In this document: in pieces, positions 21,661-32,974 of the stretch
Position numbering within the stretch: the stretch's first letter is position 1
Layout: each line of letters begins with the position of its first letter
DNA from: Actinernus sp. WN-2022
Taxonomy: Eukaryota > Cnidaria > Anthozoa > Actiniaria > Actinernidae
NCBI GenBank assembly: GCA_030867875.1
Contig: JAOWCC010001589.1
Location: 86,203,537 to 86,267,536 of the forward strand
Length of the DNA stretch: 64,000 nt
Direction of reading: 5' to 3'
The notes under the pieces: generated by a model
Told to the model about the DNA's origin: nothing
The model's database searches: none
What the model saw: the letters and a program-made list of their open reading frames with translations, nothing else
Position numbers and translations under genes: made by a program

Positions 21661-22770
21661 CTACTGCCATCGCGCGTCGCTGACAGGGAGCCAGGTCTTG
21701 TGGTCGATCTGCTCTAATCTGTGAACAAACAATGACGCGCTCACCTCAGGCAGGAAAGCTCTGCTCAGCGTATCAGCCAGAAACATGTCCTTTCCCTTCT
21801 TATATTTAACCACCAGGTTGTACTTCTGAAGTCGGAGTAGCATCCGCTGGAGACGTTGTGGTGCTGAGTTGAGAGGCTTGAGGACGATGGTCTCCAGTGG
21901 CTTGTGATCCGTCTGCACTGCGATCACATTGCTGCCGTATATGTATGTATTGAATCGCTCGCACGCGAAAACAATAGCCAGGAGCTCCTTCTCGATTTGA
22001 GCCTAACGGATCTATGCTGAGGTGAGAGCTCTGGAGGCATAGGCTACAGGCTGGCCATTCTGTAATAGCGCAGCCCCTAGTCCTGCTTGCGATGCGTCAC
22101 ACTGAAGCGTGACTTCATCCTCAAGGTTGTAGTAACGCAGTACAGGCGTACGAGTGACTGCGTCCTTCAGCTGATCCAGTGCTCTGGCTGGTCCGTCTCC
22201 CCAACTCCACTCTACGTCATGTTGCGTCAGCTCTCGGAGAGGTTTCGTCAGGTCCGACATGTTGGGTAGAAACTTGCTCAGGTATTGTACTAACCCCAGT
22301 AACCTCTGCACTCCGGCTTTATCTGTAGGCGCAGGCATGTCGTGTAGTGCTTTGACCTTAGCTGGGTCAACGCGAATGCCCTCACCGGTCGCCACGTGCC
22401 CAATGAAGGGTACTTCAGTTTGCCTCAGCTTGAGTTTATCGATGTTGAGCTTCAGCCCGCGCGTCTCACATCGCTCCAAGAAGGCCTTTAGTGTCGCATC
22501 ATGATCACGTGTCGCCTCTTCGTGTGTCTGTCCATAGCCAACCACCACAAAGTCATCGGCGACCACTTCGATATTTGACATTCCTTCGATCAGCTCGTGC
22601 ATCTTTCTCTGGAAGACTTCCGGAGCGGACCGCATGCGCCAACGATACCTCTCAAATGGCGTGTTGAAGGTAGTGAGGAAAGACGAGTCCTCGGCTAGCA
22701 TGACATGCCAGAACCCGTTTCTCACGTCCAGCTTCGTGAAGACTTTTGCACCATGTAGTCGCGTGGCCAC
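21661..22770 (-). pseudogene. Gypsy reverse transcriptase palm and RNase H
   Basis: The RT palm includes KVFTKLDVRNGFWHV and the catalytic VADDFVVVG box. RNase H follows (LQCDASQAGLGA, then QTDHKPLET) and the start of the connection to integrase (GKDMFLADTLSRA). A stop at about 22010 separates the RNase H halves. Between RYRW and SAPEVFQ, a few residues usually present in gypsy RT (the LPFG block) are missing, a small in-frame deletion that would itself harm the enzyme. Confidence 0.92.
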
Positions 22771-22800
22771 ATCTTCAATGGTGGGAAGAGGGTAGTGTTC

Positions 22801-23718
22801 TCATTGTATCGCTTTGTTCAGATATTTGGGATCCAAACAAAGCCGTAGTTTCCCATTAGGCTTGGAAACTACTACAATAGAACTCACCCATGGCGTAGGC
22901 GTGGTTACCGGGGAGATGATTTCCTGCTCCACCATCTTATCCAATTCTGATTTCAGGCGATTTCGTAAAGCCACGGGCACGCGTCGGGGTGCATGTTGTA
23001 CAGGATTTACAGTACTGTCAATTTTGATGCGGTATTCCCCATCACGCTGCCCGACTTCCTCAGAGAATACCTCAGGAAACTGTTCCACTATCCTTTCCTT
23101 AGACATGCTGCCATCATTGTGAAGTGCGAAGACTGGTGCTTTGTCTGTTGTGGACTTGTTGATGTCGTCGTTGTCTGTGTATTTGATGATATTCATGCCA
23201 ATACACGCTTTTCGCCCCAATATAGGGCGAATATCCTCGTTATCGACGAGTTTACAATCTAAGAGACACTTCGCATTGTCACGCCATACCCTGAGTAACA
23301 CGCTTCCAACCACCGGAAGTCGGGAACCTCCGTATGCAGATATCGCTGAGTTGACCGGCTTCACTTGGATAAGGTCGGGATCCTTGGCTGCCTTCCTGTA
23401 GAGGTGAACCGGTATGACATTGCATTGGGCGCCAGTGTCCGGCTGGAAACGCAGTTAATTCCCAGAGTCTAGTTTGAAAGTCACCAGTTGTGAATCGTCG
23501 AGCGTGACCGCTGCGACGTCACCAATTACATACAAATCCTGATTCTCCTCGTCCGATTCCTCGTCGATGGCTCTTACGCCGGTTTTGTCGGTCCTCGGAT
23601 TTTGGCTTTTCCTACTTCGACACATGGCTGCGAAAATGGTTGCCTTTTCCGCATTCGTTGCAGGTTTTCCCCCGCGCCACGCATTTATCGGGGTCATGTT
23701 TGCGACCGCAATTACCAC
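22801..23718 (-). pseudogene. Gypsy protease and N-terminal RT
   Basis: The first frame (23455-23718) begins within the last zinc knuckle and ends LVTFKLDSG before a TAA. In the same frame after the stop comes the aspartic protease site FQPDTGAQCNVIP (about 23400-23450). The frame 22801-23364 carries the protease C-terminus and RT fingers (PWVSSIVVVSKPNGKLRLCL). It ends at a stop just before the palm domain. At least three inactivating changes are therefore visible in this interval. Confidence 0.88.
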
Positions 23719-24361
23719 ATTCCTTCGTTGTCTCCGGCTGGGTCTTATTATTGTCCCATTTGTTTACACGTTGTCTGCGGGGTTTATTGTTAAAACCTAC
23801 AGCGCTTACAGAATCTTCTTGGCCGACCTCTTTCATCTGGGCTGCCGTACTTTCGGACGCTCTACAGATCTCGTCTGTTTTCTGTGAGGTCAATTTTGAT
23901 TCCCTTAACAGTCTTTCCCTGACTTTGTTGTCTCGGATTCCAAACACAATCCTGTCACGCAAGATTTCGTCAGGAGTGATAGAGTTGAACTCACAGCCTT
24001 CTGAAAGCTTTCTTAGTGCCGTTTTATATTGGTCGTAACTTTCTCCTACTTCTTGAACCCTTTGATTAAATCGGTACCGTTCAAAGGGAAAAAAAAATCG
24101 GGGTTGACAATATTCGGCGAATTTCTGTAACACTGGGTCTATTTTCGTTTGGCTGTCTTCGCTTGTCCAGTCTGTGAACGTAGAAAACACATCTCTCGCT
24201 TCCTCCCCTATGATCGTCAGAAGCGTCGCTACTTGTACCTTTTCTGCCTTCTTGTCCAGCTCAGTAGCTAGCGAATAGTTATCCCAGGCCAGACGAAACT
24301 TCTTCCATTTCTCCGCAACGTTTATAGCGTCGTGAATTTCCAGTGCCGGCGGGGGCGGCAA
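23612..24361 (-). pseudogene. Gypsy gag with zinc knuckles
   Basis: Capsid-like helical region (EKWKKFRLAWDNYSLATELD near the start), then a CGNCGRKHDPDKC knuckle and CNECGKGNHF, which loses frame before its last cysteine. The neighbouring frame supplies that cysteine (AAMCRSR). The codons preceding the annotated start also read like gag, so the true start lies upstream inside the 64-bp duplicated segment. Its ATG was not identified. Confidence 0.88.
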
Positions 24362-24487
24362 GGTGAATCTGTCGCTGTTCTAGAGTATCAAGTATCAAGT
24401 ATGGAGGTACTTGTATATTTCGCAAGGTGAATCTGTCGCTGTTCTAGAGTATCAAGTATCAAGTATGGAGGTACTTGTATATTTCGC
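24360..24487. repeat. 64-bp tandem duplication at gypsy/LINE junction
   Basis: Two identical 64-bp units (24360-24423 and 24424-24487). Each contains gypsy leader and gag-start sequence followed by a few bases (ATTTCGC) that seem to be the LINE's 5' end. Right of the LINE, the gypsy leader resumes at about 31634 with CTAACTGTG. Confidence 0.9.
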
Positions 24488-24564
24488 TGTCAATTTTGAA
24501 AAATAAGTCTGTCTATCTTCGTTTCGGAGGGAGAAAATTAGTTACCCAAGTTAATAATACAAAC

Positions 24565-25920
24565 ATGGATCGATCTAGCAAAGAAAATAAGAAAAGTCGA
24601 ACTGTAGTTAAGAGAAATTACACTTACAATGGTAAGTTCGCCAAGTCCGACCACGTGGAAGCCGAGCTTGAGAGGCCTAAGACTTCTGATCAGGGAGAGG
24701 TTTATACATTATTGACTTCGAAAGAAAGATATCCTCTGTGGCTGAAAGCGGCGATAATGAGATATTGGTTAGATTTGGGTAATAGGAACGAGTTTGTGGT
24801 CGATTGGCAAGATGCGAAAGACGCGGTGGGAGTCGTAATCGAGAGAATTGTTAAAATCTCCCAAATTCAAGAGGGCAAATCGGTAGCGAGCTCAATGTTT
24901 ACCCTGACCTTTTACGAAACAAAAGGAAAAGTGATGATTCAAGGACTATTTCATGATCATTGGGTATCGGTAGAGTTTCCAGTTCTACAGAAAATGGTGG
25001 ATTGTTTGGAAGAAGGGAAGCAACCAGCGGAAGCGTATGAAGAATGTGCTGGTGTGAACATAACAGTGGCGGATGGCGACCTGGAGTTATCGGATGCCGA
25101 GTCAGAACAAGTTACTGATGTGGATGTTTTAAATGCTACTGGTACTGGCCATGGGGAGGATGAAATTATTGATAACAAGGATCATATTAGTAGAAAGCCT
25201 ACAAAGGGGCGCAGGAAACACCAAACGGTAATATCTTCGCCAGTAGTGTGGCGTTCACCTAAACAACTAGAATGCGCATCTCCTATTACATCGGTCAATA
25301 TATCAAACGCTGTAGATAAACTTCTGACCGTGTCTGAGAGGATTGAAAAGCTAGAGTCGATAGTCGCCGAGGTTGAGAATACGTCAGCGTCACAGAAAAT
25401 CGAGGAAATGAACTTTGACGAACGCATCTATGAGATTATAGACAACTTTGAGAACTTCAAAATTTCTATTAAGCATGAGTTGGTTGTTGTTAAACGTCAA
25501 ACGCAGCAGGAGATTGACAGTTGGCGGGATATGGCTTCCAAATTGGAAGCAGATAATAAAAAACTATCCGCCAAGGTGACAAGCTTACAAGATCAACAAT
25601 TGAATCTTTGTCAAAAATTAAAGGCGATGGAAGGAGAGCAGGCTGTATGCAAGTCTAACAGTTTGGCTCTGAGTGATGCACAAAACAAGTTACAAAGCTT
25701 GACTACAAGTTGTGAATTATTGGATGAGAAACTCGCAATATTGGAAACTAGTCTAAAGCCTCAGGAATTGAGTGATAACCATGAGTCACAGCACGTATCT
25801 CTAAGGGAGCCTCCAAGGGAGCCTCCAAGGGAGCCTCCAAGGGAGCCTCCATGCAAGGGAGCCTCCAAGGGAGCCTCCAAGGGAGCCAGAGGCCCAGGCG
25901 ATCCCTGTCGTGGGATTTGA
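24565..25920 (+). pseudogene. LINE-A ORF1, N-terminal and coiled-coil part
   Basis: The ATG at 24565 (MDRSSKENKKSRTVVKRN) is preferred over an upstream non-ATG start. About 450 residues follow: a basic N-terminus, an acidic middle (about residues 170-220) and a long charged helical region with heptad-like spacing from about 250 to 410, probably a trimerising coiled coil. The end consists of REPP repeats encoded by a 12-bp microsatellite, where a frame change occurs and the frame terminates. ORF1 proteins bind LINE RNA. Confidence 0.8.
25802..25890. repeat. 12-bp coding microsatellite with 4-base interruption
   Basis: About seven AGGGAGCCTCCA units. After the fourth, an extra TGCA shifts the frame, so the REPP reading passes from ORF1's frame to that of the esterase frame. 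Confidence 0.85.
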
Positions 25921-26743
25921 GGGGAGACGGCCTGCGTCACCAGTTGTCAATACGGATGCTAAATTTGATACGGATATTGTTCTACTTATGGATTCTAACC
26001 GTAATTTCATTCATGGAAAGGGGTTATATCCTGGTCAGACAGTATCAATTTTAAAATGTGGGAATTTAGAAACTGCAAAAAACATTTTGAGTAACCCACG
26101 CTTCAATGCCCCTAAGAAGCTTGTAATACATGTTGGAGTGAATGATGTGGAATTCGCTTCAGTCCAGGACATTTGTGACAGTTTTCAGGAGGTGGTTGCT
26201 TTAGCAACTGAAACCTTTCCGGATACAAAAATTCTCATTTCAGAGATTACACCAAGAGGAGACATCCTGCAGGGGAACATTAACCAAATTAATCGGTTTA
26301 TTGGACACAATTTTGATGACGTTATAAAACATCCTGATATTGGCAGGGATTGTCTTTTTGATAATAAGCACCTAACGAGAGCAGTAGGTGTCAAGCGTCT
26401 TGTGACAAACATCAGACATGCGCTAGGTGCTGGAACGCCGAATAACGGGTCGCCTGATAGGAGACAACCGCGGCAGCAGCGAGACCCTCGATATGCCGGC
26501 CAACAGCAGCGGTATGTTTCTTCGCCTCTCGTACCAGACAGAGAGAACAACAGACAGGAAGAGCTGATGAGGCAATTACTGGATCAACTCAAACAAGTAT
26601 CGTCTGTCATGCTCAACCTTCAGACGACGGGAACCACAACCGCTCAGCCCCAGCAGTACAAACCTGTACCAGCTAATCCTGTTACTACCTCAGTAAACTC
26701 TTGTTATACTCCTGTGGTGTACCCCATGTACAATAACACGTAG
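25910..26743 (+). pseudogene. LINE-A ORF1 esterase-like (SGNH) domain
   Basis: About 277 residues. SGNH hydrolase blocks are visible: LLMDSNRN with the nucleophile Ser, HVGVNDVEFA with the block III Asn, and FDNKHLTRAVGVKRL with the C-terminal Asp-x-x-His. Esterase domains of this kind occur in ORF1 of CR1-type LINEs. A Gln/Pro-rich tail follows. It was probably fused to the upstream coiled-coil frame, because the two frames share the REPP repeats on either side of the 4-base insertion. Confidence 0.8.
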
Positions 26744-26921
26744 CAAACTGTACAGGAGTATCCAACAGGAGGGTATATCCGCCCGTCATAGTTAGTAAAG
26801 TAAAATATTAGGGTTTTGTTTTATCTACTATCCATTAGTTTAATATTTTCCCTCCGAGACAGAAATAGTTGCAGTCTTTTATCAATTTTTTTCTTCTTCA
26901 GCTCATTTCCCCCCTCTTTTA

Positions 26922-28181
26922 GTGTGTGATATGACCCTTAAGTCAGCTCTAGCCTTTTGCTCATTTAACGTAGAAGGCCTTATTGGAAAGCTTGAGGATC
27001 CACATTTTCTTAAAGTCATTTCGAAGTATGATGTTGTTGTTCTCCTTGAAACCTGGCTCCCAAATAACTTTCAAGTGCAAGTACCAGGTTTCTATAGTTT
27101 TTCCAAAACAAGACCCAAACATCCTAAAGCCAGGCGATGTTCTGGTGGAATCACTATATTAGTTTAAGACGCGTTGAGGAAAGGGATTAAGTTCATTTCC
27201 AAAGATAATGATTTTTTTGTGTGGTGTAAACTTGAGAGAGGTTTTTTTGGCTTGAACAGGGATGTGTACTGTTGCGCAGCATACATCCCACCGCATAATT
27301 CTAGTATTTTCTCAAAGAACCTGGTTAACCCCTATGATATTTTGCAGAAACAGTTACTAGATTTCGAACCAAAGGGGGACATCATTCTCTGTGGCGATTT
27401 CAATTCTAGGACAGGGGCACTAAAGGATTTTACAGAGCCAGTGACCAACCTTGTCCTCCCGATGGCTTTTGGTGACGACGATTGCCCACCCCCTATTAGA
27501 AATAACCGGGACACTCATATATCCCGTTTTGGTAGGGCCTTGATTGAGACCTGTATAGCTTTCAATTTAAGTATTTTAAATGGGAGAACACGAGGTGATT
27601 TATCTGGTCAGTTTACATGTTTCACTTCGAATGGTGCTAGTGCAATTGATTATACTATTGTGAGTCGACGCCTATTAGACGAAATTGAGTTATTTACGGT
27701 TAATCCGCCGAGTTTTAATTCGTGCCACGCACCCATTTCATTTGTTATGAAATCAAAGATGACTGATACAAAAGTTACAAATGCTAATTTAACTCTTTTT
27801 CCGGTAGCTTTTAAGTGGGATGATTCTTCTAAATGTATTTTTTCCTCTGCTCTTCAGTCTCAGGACGTTTTGAATAAATTAGAGTTATTCGAACAAAATG
27901 TTAAAGCTCAAGACGCTGATCTTGAGCAATGTGTTTCAAATATTACGGAAATTCTTGTTTATGCTGCGAAAGATGCTCTGGCAGTAAAGAGACGCAATAA
28001 TTCAAAACAAAAGGAAAATAGACCCAAGCTTCAGAAATGGTTTGATAAGTCGTGTTGGGAAGTGAAGAAAAAAGTAATCCAAGTTAGTAAGTTGCTTTTA
28101 AAGCACCCTACTTGCCCTTTTTTAAGAGGGGAGTTTCATACTTTGAAAAAAGCTTATAAAAAGTTAACAAAATTTCAAAAG
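26922..28181 (+). pseudogene. LINE-A ORF2 endonuclease, one internal stop
   Basis: APE-type endonuclease: CSFNVEGL, VVLLETWLP with the catalytic Glu, CCAAYIPPHNS, and CGDFNSRTGA with Asp/Asn. A TAA at 27165-27167 interrupts the frame after SGGITILV. The related LINE at 47.7-51.9 kb has Lys at this position. Translation continues in frame to KKLTKFQK, where the 935-bp element begins. The endonuclease would nick target DNA to prime reverse transcription. Confidence 0.9.
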
Positions 28182-29116
28182 CTCATGAATAATTAATGAG
28201 CATTTTGTCCAATCAGATGAAGCAAATCAGTCACGTGCATGCTCCTTTATACCTGATAAAATCTCATCATTCTAAAAGGCCCGCGGAGGGATTTGAATTC
28301 TGTCCCAGAGAGAAACGGGGTTAATGATTGAGACAATGGAATTTCTATTGATGTTTCAGCTTTCTCACTGAATTGCTAATTAGGATGAACGTTTTATATA
28401 AAGAATACTAATGAACATGAAATTTTATATAAAGTTTCATCCTAATTAAGAATTCACTGATAAAGACCCAAAGATAGCAAAAAGTACAGGGAACATAAGG
28501 TACCTAGATAATAAATTTTGCACTAAATTTACTAATATCAGCAGACTACCGAGATACACAGATAATATTTTTAAAATGAAGTTATCCAACTACCATTACT
28601 TGTTTACCGAGCCACTGTTTAGTTCCAATTATTAAACCAACTCAAAGCCGTAAAATTATAAAAACGTGCATTAAACTTACATATTTTGTGCCGGAGTCAA
28701 CAATTTAGAGTCTGCCGTCATGTCAGTCACATCGCTTTCCAAGTCTTGAACTTTATCGAGGTAAACCACGACACCAAATCCTTCAAGTGCAGATTCTTCT
28801 TGCATTGCGAAATGCCGCTTCAAACAACATAGTATGGTAATTTCTCCATGTCATTCCCTTGAGATGTTCGTAATTGCAGGCGGTGATTACTCGAATATTT
28901 TGCATGGCGTTGTGAATACAAATTAAGGTTCAATGGTTCATTAAGTAACCATTCCCTTGAGATGTGAGTCTTTCTTTCATTGCATTCTTAAAGCGTTTTT
29001 GAAGCCGTTTAAAACACTCACAGCACGTGTTTTATCAAGTCTAAAAATTCTCGGGCTTCGCCCTTGAATTTTTAAACTTGATAAAACACTGCTGTTCGTG
29101 TTTTAAACAGTACATA
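28182..29116. mobile_element. 935-bp element, copy 1 (in LINE-A)
   Basis: Starts CTCATGAATAATTAATGAG (itself a palindrome) and ends AAACAGTACAT. Contains two strong internal inverted repeats: AATTAGGATGAA/TTCATCCTAATT around 28379-28448, and a hairpin around 29024-29090 built from GTTTTATCAAG and CTTGATAAAAC. No ORF and no classical TIR. A second copy (38568-39490) is about 95% alike by eye. Both copies directly follow the bases TTCAAAA. It splits LINE-A ORF2. Confidence 0.9.
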
Positions 29117-31418
29117 AGAAGAAGAAATTCAAGAATGATTTGTTGACTAAAATTCAAACGCTAGAATCAACCAACCCCAAAGAGTATTGGCAGCTAGTAA
29201 AGTCGTTACGATCCAATGAAAGTAAACAAACAACGAAAGCATCAACTATTGAAGCGGAAGAGTGGTTCTCATATTTCAAAAAATTAAATACAAGCGCATC
29301 TGATGCGAGTGGGGATCCTTTCGTTGGTGGTATAGACGCCTTTGTTGCTAACATGGAGGTCTTTGCAACAACATTCAATGCGATTCTAGACAAGCCATTT
29401 ACTATTGATGAGTTAACTAAACTTAGCCGCAAATTGAAAAACAATAAGGCATCTGGGCTAGACTCCATCAGTAATGAAATGATTAAGTGTTTTATAGATG
29501 TGTATCCAAAGCATTTGGTTAATCTGTTTAATGTAGTTTTTCTGTCCCACCATTACCCTCGATATTGGAATAGTGGTTGTATTTCCCCCATATTTAAAGC
29601 AGGTGTTGTCGATGACCCCAACAACTACCGGGGTATCACAGTTAATAGCTGTGTAGGGAAATTCTTCACTCTCGCTTTGAATGAGAGACTTTCTCAATTT
29701 CTAGAACAAAATGGGATAATTAAGCCAAACCAAATTGGTTTTCGTAAATCATATAGAACAGCAGATCACATTTTTGTTCTTAGAACTATATTAGATTCTT
29801 ATTTTAATCAAGGTAAAAAAGTTTATGCATGTTTTGTCGATTTTAAGAAAGCATATGATTCTATTTGGAGACATGGTTTATTTTATAAGATGATACAAGT
29901 TGGAGTTAGTAATAATTTTTTGGCTATTATTGTAGATATGTATAGGAATATCAAAGCATGCGTTAAAACTGAAGCAGGTTTAACTGATTTTTTTCAGTCC
30001 TTTGTTGGTGTTAAACAAGGATGTAACCTAAGTCCAAACCTCTTTAATATTTTTGTCAATGATATACCCGAGATTTTTACTAACGTGTATGTCGACCAGT
30101 AACTTTAGGGAATTTAAAGTTGAATTGTCTGTTATATGCTGATGACTTATTACTTGTATCAGAGAGTGAGGAGGGCCTTCAATGTTGTCTAGATAAGCTT
30201 TACGGGTATACTCGGAAATGGCAACTACAAGTAAATTTAAAGAAAACAAAAGTAATGGTTTTTAATAAGACAGGCCGTAAAATTGGCATTAATTGTACTT
30301 TCGGTGGGACTGATGTTTCTACAGCCGTATCTTATACGTATCTTGGTACTGTCTTGACACCCTCTGGTTCCTTTGCTGTTAACCAATCACATTTATATAA
30401 CAAAGGTATTAGGGTATTATTTAGTCTTTTGAAGGTGTTCCATCCACGACTAGGAACTCCCTTAAAAGTTTTTCTCAAGTTATATAACGCTTTAATTCGT
30501 CCTATAGTGTTGTATAATTGTGAAGTATGGGGTGCATATTCAAAACGTTTTAGTTCCTTCGCATCTTACAAGAAGACGTTGTTTCACTCTGATTTATTAT
30601 GTGAAAAGTTGAATATTAAGATGTACAAAATGCTACTAGGTGTGAGCTCCAAGTCTACTAATTCAGCAGTAAGGTCTGAGTTAGGTGCCTTTCCTCTACA
30701 TGTAACTATTTACAGCGTGTTGTTGAAATTCTTTTTTCATCTGCTTGAACACATTAACAATCCATTTTTAATGGGGGCCTTGAAGACTTCATGTGAGCTG
30801 TCAAAAAAAGGAGCATGGTCTTGGTTCAGCCATATGTCCCTTTTATTTAAGATACTTAACATTAGAGTTAATGATTTTACCATTGTATCTAATTTAGATT
30901 TTAAGTCAATTTTTAAATCATCTAAAGCAAAATTAAGACAAATTTACATAGATGGTTGGAATGAAGAGAGAACAGAGATCGTAGTAGGAAATAAAGAATC
31001 GAAGTTAGAGTTATTTTATAGAATAAAGAACAATAATAATTTTGAAACCTATTTAACCAAAGTCCACGATTTTGAAACACGTAGAGCTGTAACCAAGTTA
31101 CGAATCTCAGCCCACTGTTTCCCGATTGAACAAGGTCGTTATAAAGGTATCCCTAGAAGTAATAGAATTTGCACCATTTGTACATCTGGTGAAGTTGGTA
31201 ATGAACACCATTACCTTTTCCAATGTGATAATTCTCACATGGTGCAAACTCGTGTTTCATTTATGAATAAGTTATTCTTGATTAATCCTTCTTTTTCTAA
31301 CTTTGATCCTTGTAATTTATTTTATTATTTAATTTCTATGAAAGATGAAAATATTTTGAAGGTTAGCAGTTCATTCATTAAAGACATTATTGATAAGTAT
31401 GATGAAATTGTAAATTGA
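29117..31418 (+). pseudogene. LINE-A ORF2 reverse transcriptase and C-terminus
   Basis: The frame to 30102 holds RT motifs SGLDSISNEM, KPNQIGFRKSYRTADH, ACFVDFKKAYDSIW and GVKQGCNLSP. A one-base deletion near 30088 shifts the frame. The next frame (30120-31418) begins with LLYADDLLLV, the catalytic YADD, then the thumb, a LRISAHCFPIEQGRY block and a C-x2-C...H-x4-C motif (ICTICT, HHYLFQC). The coding region is otherwise long and continuous, so the element is younger than its neighbours. Confidence 0.93.
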
Positions 31419-31645
31419 CATAACGTCCGTTATCAATCTTGTTATCATTTCTTCCCCTATTTTTATAACACTTATCCCATTCTATATATATCTTAAACAC
31501 ATAGTTTTATTATTGTTTTTATTTTATTTTATTGGGTTTATACCGATGTACACGTTGTTTGTATCAAGGTTCCAATAAATAAGTATTGTATTGTATCAAG
31601 GTTCCAATAAATAAGTATCGTATTGTATTGTATCTAACTGTGAAT

Positions 31646-31674
31646 CGGGCTCGTTAAACCACTGTCTGTCACCA
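31646..31674 (-). other. Putative primer binding site of gypsy element
   Basis: Minus strand reads TGGTGACAGACAGTGG directly after the 5' LTR's ...TTTACA. A TGG start matches tRNA CCA ends. The tRNA species is not identified. Confidence 0.65.
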
Positions 31675-32832
31675 TGTAAAGATGTTGTAGAACAGAGTAC
31701 AAACTCAAACGTATAGGACTTGAATATATAGTTTAATTCCAAGTGATTGTTTTAGACTTCGAACTTCCATGCGTGTGTCTTAAAGGAACAGTGCCACGGT
31801 AATGCGCACGCGTAACACGTGATTACTAATAATGAGAAAGACAATGGAAAATCACGCTGTTAATGACACGTCACGTCAAAACTCAACTGATCTGGAACGA
31901 CCTTTGGAATTTTCGCTAGCACGTTTTGTAATTTGCATCAGTTGAGAAGTTCAGGACTTAGAATCGTATAAACTTCCCACTGGACCATGAGACAGTGCTT
32001 CGAAGATCTACATGTATGGTATTCGGGATAATAGTTTAGGAACCACTCGGCAATGCCGACTCATAAACAAACAACAACTTCTGTGTGAATTATAATATTT
32101 CATTCTACTGCAGTTTCGCGAAGTGAAAGCGAAACTACGGGGAAACTAACGTTCTGACTTCATAGCTTTGGGGCTTTGTGATTTTAGGATGAGTTATTGT
32201 ACAATTATAAGAGCGCTTCCACTACAAAATCGTGTAAGAAAAGAGTTCGATTTTGCTAAATAGCGAGGCCTTGAACTGTACCGAACGAAGGCCGTGTTGA
32301 CACTTCAATAAACACACGCGAATCATATTCAGCGACTTACAAGCAGAGTAAATGTCTCCCCTACATTCTCACTGTCTCCAAGTTTCCTAGGCTGTTCATT
32401 GTCTCCCTCTCAAATGCTTTGGACGAAACTACCAGGAGACGGAAGATTTCTTCTGTAGCCATTAAAACCTCCGCTCGACGAACCGTCCAAGGGCACTGAA
32501 TTCAGAGTCAAAAATACTCGCAAAATTTACGGAGACGAACGAAATACCATCTTAAATCCTAGGATATAAAACTAAATTACTATTCTAAATAGGTATAACG
32601 TCAAATGAAACTTAGGCAAAGCCGATGGAAGAGGATTTCTTTCACGTATCAAATCTCCCCCCCATCTTTTGATTTCTGGACAACCCAACCAAAATTCAAA
32701 CATTCGCACATGCGCACTAAGGATGGCACTGTTCCTTTAATGGTCTGAATCAACATTGAATCAATGTATCAAATAACAGGGGTGTTGGATTACTGTCTCT
32801 GAGCCACGTCATTAACGAGACATCTCGTTACA
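31675..32832 (-). repeat. 5' LTR of gypsy element, split by a TTAA element
   Basis: About 201 bp of LTR sequence flank a 953-bp insertion. The ends match the 3' LTR. Differences from the other LTR include CAATGTATCAAAT in place of a shorter segment. Confidence 0.93.
31784..32736. mobile_element. 953-bp TTAA element in gypsy LTR
   Basis: Perfect 13-bp TIRs AGGAACAGTGCCA, flanked by TTAA on each side (31780-31783 and 32737-32740). The uninserted sequence in the other LTR has a single TTAA, which proves the duplication. Its TIRs closely resemble those of the 308-bp element at 55640-55947 (AGGAGCAGTGTCACGATT). No transposase ORF. Superfamily is Kolobok or piggyBac by target preference. Confidence 0.92.
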
Positions 32833-32855
32833 CACTTAGTCATACTATGTAAGGG

Positions 32856-32974
32856 TTATTGGCCTGAAACGAGGGGATATGTGATATAGTCCCCGCGGGT
32901 TCCGCACGAGGGTGCAGCCCATTGGCGGATCTGAGGGGACTATATCACATATCCCTTCGTTTCAGGCCAATAAA
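32856..32974. mobile_element. Palindromic MITE
   Basis: Arms TTATTGGCCTGAAACGAGGG and complement, continuing through GATATGTGATATAGTCCCC. Immediately right of the gypsy element. Confidence 0.8.

Larger units (their letters stand above)
24480..31633 (+). mobile_element. LINE-A: APE-type non-LTR retrotransposon
   Basis: Near full length and inserted in the gypsy leader. ORF1 has a coiled-coil region and an SGNH-esterase-like domain; ORF2 has an APE endonuclease, RT and a C-terminal Cys/His motif. The 3' end consists of two copies of a GTATCAAGGTTCCAATAAAT unit and (ATTGT) repeats, like CR1/L2-type ends. Interrupted by the 935-bp element. Disabled by a stop in the endonuclease, a 1-base loss before the YADD box and a 4-base insertion in ORF1. 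A related copy on the minus strand lies at 47.7-51.9 kb. Confidence 0.93.
20179..32832 (-). mobile_element. Ty3/gypsy LTR retrotransposon, complete but disrupted
   Basis: Full span between TG...CA LTRs with a perfect 5-bp duplication CACTT on both sides (20174-20178 and 32833-32837). Transcription is on the minus strand: 5' LTR at 31675-32832, primer site, gag, protease, RT, RNase H, integrase, purine tract, 3' LTR at 20179-20370. It was interrupted by a LINE in the leader and by a TTAA element in the 5' LTR. Excluding insertions, the element is about 4.5 kb. Coding regions carry multiple stops and frameshifts, so it is dead. The domain order RT-RNaseH-integrase is diagnostic of Ty3/gypsy. 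Confidence 0.95.
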
